Below, one piece after another: positions 16,901 to 20,746 of a stretch of 20,746 nt of DNA. The notes below the pieces were generated by a model, which saw nothing but the letters and a program-made list of their open reading frames with translations, had not been told where the DNA came from and did no database searches. Made by a program: the position numbers and the translations under genes. The stretch is from a virus: IMG/VR virus record IMGVR_UViG_3300026321_000027, positions 1 to 20,746 of that record; one strand, written 5' to 3'. Position 1 is the first letter of the stretch. The number at the start of each line of letters is the position of its first letter.

Positions 16901-19900
16901 GTGTCTTACCAACGTTAACATCAAAGTTATTACCAGAAACATTAGAAATTTCTAACCACTTCTCTGAAGCATAATCTGTCTCTCTTGGATAAGAATGATT
17001 AGATGCATTGTTATCCATGTCACAAGTCATGACCAATGAATTGTCAGCAATTCTTACATGGTCACCATTTGCAAATGGGTTGTTAGCAACTGTTAGTGTT
17101 AATACACCAGTAGAAGCATTGTATGCAGCACCAGATGCTGAATACTTAGCATGACCTACTGCCTTGATTTCAATAGCATGATCGTATGCTCTATCTCTCT
17201 TCGCCTTAAGTCCATTATTAGCGAATGATTGGAAACTGTGTGTGAATGATCCACCAGCTCTTAGTGATCCTCTCTTAACAGCACCAACTCTTGCTCTCTT
17301 GAATGTATGAGCAGAGGTGTTTAGAGAAGGTATATTAGCACCTAATACTTGTACTCTGAATGTGTCATTAGATACGTTATCGATTGTTAACCACTTACCA
17401 CTTGCAGGATCACCATGTCTAGGATAAGAATGCTCAGTAGCATTATCATCTTTATTACATGTGAAGACTAATGAATTATCTTCAAACATGATCTGCTCAC
17501 CATTGGACATTCCATGACCAGCAAGAGTAACAGTCATAAGACCAGTACCACCACTGTATGAAATTGCGGTTGGAGTAAGTCCGACAGCAGGTTTGAATAC
17601 GTGAGTTGTAGTGTTAGAAGAAGTACCAACGTTAACTGTGATGGTGCTATCAGATACAGCAGTTACATCAACAGCATCTTGATATGCAGGGTCATCAGCA
17701 GAAGCACCACCAGTACCATTAGGACGTGGATAGAAGTGATCACTTGCATAAGAGTCCTGTCCACAAGTGAAGCAGAATGCTAATGCATTAATGTATACAG
17801 TATGTGCAGTTGTAATACCGTGGTCAGGACCAACAGTGATTACCATGTTACCGTTAGAAGGATTATATTCTACATTCTGAGGATCGAAACTCTTAAACTC
17901 AGACTTACCAACGAAAATCTTATATGTGTTAGCATCGATGTACTCAATAGGCTTCCACTTACCACTGATAGGATCAGAAGATCTAGGATAAGTCTTGTCA
18001 CTGGTACTTCCGTCCATTGTGCAACGCAAGGTTATTGCATTGTCATCAATCTTAACAAGAGATCCTTCATCTAATCCATGACCAGTAGAAGTAAGTGTTA
18101 AGTAACCTGTTACTCCATCGAATACAGCATTGGTTGGAGTGGAGTTATCAATTGTATTTCTTGGATATGCATGTGTAGATCCATAAGAGTCTTGACTACA
18201 CTCCATTGTGATTCCACCAGTAGCAATCTCTATACTCTGACCAACCTTAAGTGGATGAGTACCAACAGTGATTTCCATATCACCTGTTGTTGGTGTATAG
18301 TCTACATCTGTAGGTGTGTAACTAACAGCAGCAGTTGTGCCTACGTTAATATCAAATCCATCTGTAGATACATTAGAAATCTGTACCCACTTACCACTAA
18401 CAGGATCTGTGCCTCTAGGATATGCATGGTCACTAGAACCATCATCCATAGTGCAGGTCATATCCATAGAGTAATCATCAATCTTAATGTAGTCTCCATT
18501 TGAGAATCCATGCTTGGATACTGTCATTGCCAATACACCTGTAGATGGTGTGTAGGTAGCAGCAGTTGGAGTATGACGTGTTACACCATCATCAATGATT
18601 CTAAGTGAATTGTCATATGCAGGATCAGATGTCCTTGGATAGGTATGGTTAGATCCATTACTATCCATTGAGCAAGTGAATGTTAAAGCATCAGCAGCAA
18701 GTTTAATGCTGTCATTACCCTTCATCAAGGTAGCAACAGTTATACTCTGAGGTCTAGCAGATACAAAAGTATGAGTTGTAGTATTGCTAGAAGGTATGTT
18801 GAATAGTACCTGTATAGTAAATGTATCCTTAGTTACATTCTTAACTGTCATCCACTCATCACTATATGGGTCAGATGCCCTAGGATATGAATGGTTAGAT
18901 GCGTTACTATCTTGTGTGCAAGTAAATGTTACAAATCCATCTTCTACCTTAACCCTGCTACCATTCTTAAGACCGTGATCAGCAACAGTAAGTGTCATTA
19001 CACCTGTTGTTGGGTTGTAAGCAGCATTGGTTGGAGTAAGTTGTGCAGGAGCAACAAACTTGTGAGTGTAGTTACCACCAGTTGCAACTGTTGCTCTAAC
19101 AACAGCACCAGTAAGAGCACTTACAAATGTGTGAAGAGTTTGGTTGGTTGATGGTGCATTATCAAGTACCTTAACATCAAAGGTATCATCAGTTACGTTA
19201 GAAATAGGAATCCATGTATTGCCTACTGGATCACTAGCTCTAGGATAAGCATGATTAGATTGGTTACTATCCTGTAAACATGTGAATACAATTGAGTTAG
19301 TATTAAACTTAATACTCTCTCCATCCATGAATCCATGATGAGGAATAGTAACAGTCATCCAACCTGTTGTTGGATTGTATACTGCATTTGTTGGTGTATA
19401 TGCTTCACCATCTGCAACGAATGTATGGTTATATGCACCACCAACCTTCAGACTATTAGCACTAGAAGTTACATATGCGTGAGCAGTTGGATGAGTGATT
19501 TGACCATTACCGATATCAAGTATTATGCTACCAGTCTGTCTATGTAATGAATTGTTTGCAAAAGATACAAAGGTATGATCGTAAACATCATTTATACCAG
19601 ACTTGCCTACATGGACAGTGAAACTAGTATTAGTTACATTAGAAATAGGTAACCACTTAGCGAATGTAGGATCAGTCCTTCTAGGATATGTGTGGTTAGT
19701 AGCATTATTATCTTTTGTGCACTGTAAAGTTATTGCATTTTCGTCAATCATTACAAAGTCATTTGCTTTCCAAACAGCATCAGTGCCTATAGAAATAAGT
19801 TGATGGACTGTATTATTTGAAATAGCACCTTCACCTTGGAAGTTACCAACGTTAACATCGAATGAATTACTACCAACGTTGAATGCCTTCAACCACTTGC

Positions 19901-20746
19901 CACTAGCAGGGTCAGAAGATCTTGGATATGCATGGTTACTTCCATTACTATCTTGCTCACACTGGAAGACGAACTGTCCATCCTGAAGGAGTAGCATGTC
20001 ACCATTCTTAACGCTATGACCACTGAGATTGATTCTCATGGTACCTGTAGCAGGATAGAATGAAGCACCAGTTGGTGTCAGTGTGCTATGGTTAGCGAAG
20101 CTGTTACTCATAGTAACTACCATAGTACCAGCACTAGCATCATACTGGACGTTAGTTGGACTATGATCTGTCTTACCTACTTCGTAGATAGGAATATTTG
20201 TATCGAAGAAATGATCCTTCTTATGAGTAATACAATTTGCAGAAGCAGATACAAATGCATGGATTGTAGTATTTGTAGAAGGTATTACATCTAACACTTC
20301 TACAGTGAATGTATTAGAAGTAACATCATGGATCATCATCCACTTACCAGCAACAGGGTCTGTTGCTCTTGGGTATGTGTGGTTAGTTGCATTAGCATCC
20401 TTAGCACATGTAAATGTCAAGGAGTTATCAGCAATCTTAACGTAAGAGTATGGAAGGAATCCGTGATTATCAACAGTAAACTTAAGATGTCCTGTATTAG
20501 GATTGTAAGTAACGTCTGTTGGTGTGTGAGTTGTGCCAGGTCTAGGATATGCATGATTAGATCCATTTCCATCAGCACCACAAGTAAATGTTACTGCACC
20601 TTCGTCTAGTCTTACTGTATCTCCAGCATGACGTAGGCAATCAGCAACAGAAGTTGAATATGTATGATCGTAAACACCACCACTTACAATCTGTGCTCTA
20701 GTAATGCAGTTACCAACAGCACTAGAGAATAGGTGGGTTGTTGTAT
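10905..20746 (-). CDS. Giant modular repeat virion protein, N-terminus outside the window
   Basis: The reading frame is open from the right edge (first full codon at 20744) to TAA at 10907-10905, giving 3279 residues of an even longer protein. The TTG at 20420 is not a credible start: the same repeat pattern continues upstream of it. Residues 1 to about 2000 are a modular array: 'PTTGVMTVTV..HG...GD.VKI.DNSLTFTC', then C-x2-D-x5-H-x-YPR, then 'TDP.SGKWL.ISNVT..TF.VNVG', then 'HTFVSA'. About 2000-2300 is a more helical region with three 'AI..L.D.....I' segments. About 2300-3150 is beta-rich, with two 'VNGI(L/I)Q.PG' modules near 2880-3010 (12175-11720) and two 'GxGY..(R)P' repeats. A Gly-rich linker (11255-11300) precedes an Ig-like domain. 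It is upstream of the YHYH gene and resembles very large virion or fibre proteins of marine T4-like phages; a baseplate-fibre or adhesin role is inferred. Confidence 0.93.
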   Translation of the reverse strand, partial: TTTHLFSSAVGNCITRAQIVSGGVYDHTYSTSVADCLRHAGDTVRLDEGAVTFTCGADGNGSNHAYPRPGTTHTPTDVTYNPNTGHLKFTVDNHGFLPYSYVKIADNSLTFTCAKDANATNHTYPRATDPVAGKWMMIHDVTSNTFTVEVLDVIPSTNTTIHAFVSASANCITHKKDHFFDTNIPIYEVGKTDHSPTNVQYDASAGTMVVTMSNSFANHSTLTPTGASFYPATGTMRINLSGHSVKNGDMLLLQDGQFVFQCEQDSNGSNHAYPRSSDPASGKWLKAFNVGSNSFDVNVGNFQGEGAISNNTVHQLISIGTDAVWKANDFVMIDENAITLQCTKDNNATNHTYPRRTDPTFAKWLPISNVTNTSFTVHVGKSGINDVYDHTFVSFANNSLHRQTGSIILDIGNGQITHPTAHAYVTSSANSLKVGGAYNHTFVADGEAYTPTNAVYNPTTGWMTVTIPHHGFMDGESIKFNTNSIVFTCLQDSNQSNHAYPRASDPVGNTWIPISNVTDDTFDVKVLDNAPSTNQTLHTFVSALTGAVVRATVATGGNYTHKFVAPAQLTPTNAAYNPTTGVMTLTVADHGLKNGSRVKVEDGFVTFTCTQDSNASNHSYPRASDPYSDEWMTVKNVTKDTFTIQVLFNIPSSNTTTHTFVSARPQSITVATLMKGNDSIKLAADALTFTCSMDSNGSNHTYPRTSDPAYDNSLRIIDDGVTRHTPTAATYTPSTGVLAMTVSKHGFSNGDYIKIDDYSMDMTCTMDDGSSDHAYPRGTDPVSGKWVQISNVSTDGFDINVGTTAAVSYTPTDVDYTPTTGDMEITVGTHPLKVGQSIEIATGGITMECSQDSYGSTHAYPRNTIDNSTPTNAVFDGVTGYLTLTSTGHGLDEGSLVKIDDNAITLRCTMDGSTSDKTYPRSSDPISGKWKPIEYIDANTYKIFVGKSEFKSFDPQNVEYNPSNGNMVITVGPDHGITTAHTVYINALAFCFTCGQDSYASDHFYPRPNGTGGASADDPAYQDAVDVTAVSDSTITVNVGTSSNTTTHVFKPAVGLTPTAISYSGGTGLMTVTLAGHGMSNGEQIMFEDNSLVFTCNKDDNATEHSYPRHGDPASGKWLTIDNVSNDTFRVQVLGANIPSLNTSAHTFKRARVGAVKRGSLRAGGSFTHSFQSFANNGLKAKRDRAYDHAIEIKAVGHAKYSASGAAYNASTGVLTLTVANNPFANGDHVRIADNSLVMTCDMDNNASNHSYPRETDYASEKWLEISNVSGNNFDVNVGKTPRANYLVSAATFEPTTGDMVLTIGAHNFNGGGQTTLTDAAYNPTTGVLTATVPSHGMVIGDRVKFDDGSITFNCEAATGTHAFVSGVNNAINDGSNTYTAAAGTTYDPATGLLVLEIGSHSLTTADTVTIVNGGVTFTCAADGNATNHAYPRATDPASGANLAVTNPTATTITLQVGIANADNPTNNHAYPRSTDYPSDKWLNISNITTDTFDVNVLSSAPQSVTSAHTFVSAVTNGLKFAHEAVYIEEESLVFKCNADSFGSEHKYPRSTDPFYNTSIPILSATADTITVHVGKSSNTTLHQFVRSENSFTPSTAAYAPATGVLTITQNGHPFENGDKVQIMNESIVFKCQQDNYATTHAYPRAQDPQSGNWLTISNKQTNTFDVNVGISPNTTTHQFDSVVTGAVIRGTVRGNGDYAHTYVSAVADGLEKKNSTITVNVGSTVSGNHTHRFASATSGAITAGGNHTHTFERFKNNTLHRQSGWITVDVNIAATANLYDHTFVSAIPGSVIGGGNYQHNFVSAKTDGIWKANDYIYIQDYALGFTCDLDAHRTTHLYPRPTDHASNEWLAVHNITTDTFQVQVLDTLPTNFMGSHTFVSCIEKGIRVQDGKIRINVGVSPAGKTFQHTFVSANSGCLIQGGNYKHNFVSALTGAINVVNDGTQLTPTDAYYEPTTGQLTFTVAGHSLRTDDSITIDSNSLTFTCSQDSNATQHTYPRVTDYVDGKIIPVQSVLSYAYPLRTDLSYYRARRVSEEYTGNEGASVEAEIGNLMQLVTDAITSPGNVAGRSYTMPIIWPVKYTPDVVIRDKTVTYDSSNGGSDANGTWNQTCQETASAINTLADIFIETIDKAANASTNHLSTITKTFPYNSNADFQSGTCYNVTSAIDTLMDLFTDALGNGSNNSKRISNMILFNKQAITARAFAETQTSYPTTNLTIDFANDVVAALRYDLVTEGNAGSFKLTQDWFDGEGNFIAFTNVTRTHLIYCLARIREYSKSVLYDFESTGWNPYDVYSIETPQKLEWNQEAAEFMIDSSLNPIEFALEMSQYPTEARVTFVASTDATNRVTKYEMGIDYNTDPDLVSLTPEVDVGYDRAEYRIRIERPNNFRRGDVLTYIPASENSLSGLTGQEYYYVLTGTAEWFEIGASFIHDGRFRLLQIDKSNSGSQILSVNRRDGVPRTSATFATDTSECPIQGGFNAADVVFGSTSNANAEIGTIQANEGLIYKLFTHYPTVAAQTTPGTYDQFVNGESAQVQNATANNGSVLQMLKPDSENGTSFVKLHTIAGTISSGDVLEGVDSGAIHTVGTPEDRFLINVKKGAFATGDWFFSKVGAIEAYMDLYTSKSGSLTGNDGGRIAIDVETIEEPWIPGDVIYGSVTDYILDIKGISGTQLQLNQWIHGTQTLELNLGTAIIDTGISDTFNVGDQISLLQGTVQKNPGFTAVVTKYQPEDANAVPPVPHKLWIANLVDVGNGAPLTDLTQAGNNIGKIELGSNFPTIYAPVGSYTATDYQSYAQVVAIEQAGITATIWVQSANGTFLDNMSLKSDFQWGAGISSARTLEGRVDRYFRGFDGVQTIFDLTVSNGEAYFPDPAGHLLAFVNGILQPPGGNASYVAFSDKIQFAEAPEVGSEFIGYYVGKLRQLDDISFEFDSLRSSFNLKRGGLFYSLTLTEGVSSNTIRPENNIIVSLNGIIQEPGVAYEIVGSRIIFAEVPRAGSTFVGFSYIGSDADVIAATVVPPIEAGDLLNIEGEEFAREVALIESSNSLITFEYTGSVKGRNADAISAITSGQITNAVLTNPGDGYTDRPNVDVISSSGFDGKLKALMGITRIDVKTSGVGYTSPIVAIDNVVPDDFTPPVGGPINGGFDVLAGEGPGGQEGGGGGITPGTIAITTDPVNVTVNQGQTAAFTVVTTVTNGQTMNYQWQKKEYGTQTWSNIIGANQATYNTNATQQADDGDEYRVAITAAGATPVYSLSAILSVQTGATVISNFTPNLIFDDI
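10960..11250 (-). other. C-terminal Ig-like domain of the giant protein
   Basis: About residues 3166-3262 of the visible fragment, behind the linker GPGGQEGGGGG. The framework 'DPVNVTVNQGQTAAFTV ... YQWQKK ... DGDEYRVAI ... AILSV' parallels the Ig-like domain of the YHYH protein. Neither canonical Cys is present. A 17-residue tail ending NLIFDDI follows. Confidence 0.7.
14200..14630 (-). repeat. Three helical 'AI-x2-L' segments in the giant protein
   Basis: Between the repeat array and the beta-rich C-terminal part are three related predicted helices: AEIGNLMQLVTDAI, ETASAINTLADIFIETI and NVTSAIDTLMDLFTDAL. The second and third are each preceded by a Cys (NQTCQE, GTCYN) and lie about 52 residues apart. 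They look like an internal duplication and could form a helical hinge or coiled bundle between two beta regions. Confidence 0.5.
14748..20549 (-). repeat. Array of 19 C-x2-D-x5-H-x-YPR boxes in the giant protein
   Basis: The YPR codons begin (plus-strand left coordinate) at 14748, 15222, 15810, 16095, 16326, 16446, 16983, 17418, 17724, 17982, 18159, 18414, 18633, 18879, 19239, 19680, 19920, 20367 and 20541. Spacings run from 120 to 588 bases, all multiples of three. Seventeen of 19 copies keep the whole pattern with exact internal spacing. One has Lys for His (17982), and one lacks the Cys half (16326). Linkers between boxes are built from 'TTGVMTVTV', 'ISNVT', 'HTFVSA' and 'GG-x3-H' pieces in varying order. 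Confidence 0.85.

Noticed and set aside
20418-20420. TTG at 20420 as the start codon of the giant gene
   Set aside because: The frame stays open to the window edge, and the residues upstream hold another complete C-x2-D-x5-H-x-YPR box and HTFVSA-like boxes, so the true start is outside the window.
14748-20549. Regularly recurring short DNA words that could suggest a CRISPR or tandem DNA repeat
   Set aside because: The words are codons of one open reading frame, vary synonymously, and have irregular spacings in multiples of three; this is protein-level repetition.

Overview
The window looks like part of the late structural (tail/baseplate) module of a T4-like myovirus, most probably a marine cyanophage or a close relative. 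The anchor is a convincing homologue of T4 gp8 (baseplate wedge), recognised by collinear motifs and a near-identical C-terminal pattern. It is flanked by protein types I associate with marine T4-like phages: a DUF4815-type structural protein, a YHYH-domain protein, a fibre-like protein and a giant repeat protein. T4-type late-promoter-like octamers also support this. The host assignment is inference; nothing here names a host.

All six genes lie on the minus strand and are packed almost without gaps (1 to 33 bases between them), so they read right to left as one late transcription unit. In transcription order they are: (1) the C-terminal 3279 residues of a giant protein that enters from the right edge (20746 to 10905); (2) a 531-residue YHYH/Ig-like protein (10889 to 9294); (3) a 493-residue fibre-like protein ending in a cupredoxin-like domain (9270 to 7789); (4) a 626-residue protein with glycine-rich 'GY..PP' repeats (7787 to 5907); (5) gp8 (5873 to 4353); (6) a DUF4815-type protein of at least 1449 residues that leaves by the left edge (4348 to 1). 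No plus-strand gene, tRNA, CRISPR array, insertion sequence or clear terminator is visible, and no gene-free stretch exceeds 33 bases.

The most striking feature is the giant protein. Its first ~2000 visible residues (about 6 kb) carry 19 copies of a box with the pattern C-x2-D-x5-H-x-Y-P-R at strongly irregular spacing, always in multiples of three bases. They are interleaved with 'HTFVSA' boxes and 'GG-x3-H-x-[FY]' boxes. The rest is a different, non-repetitive region with an Ig-like domain at the C-terminus.

Small modules are shared among neighbours. Ig-like domains behind glycine-rich linkers end (or nearly end) genes 1 and 2. 'GxGY' beta repeats occur in genes 1, 4 and 5. 'GExxxGxTSGAxA' modules occur in genes 4, 5 and 6, with a looser form in gene 1. 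The region therefore looks like a baseplate/fibre locus that has grown by shuffling adhesion-type modules around a conserved gp8 core.
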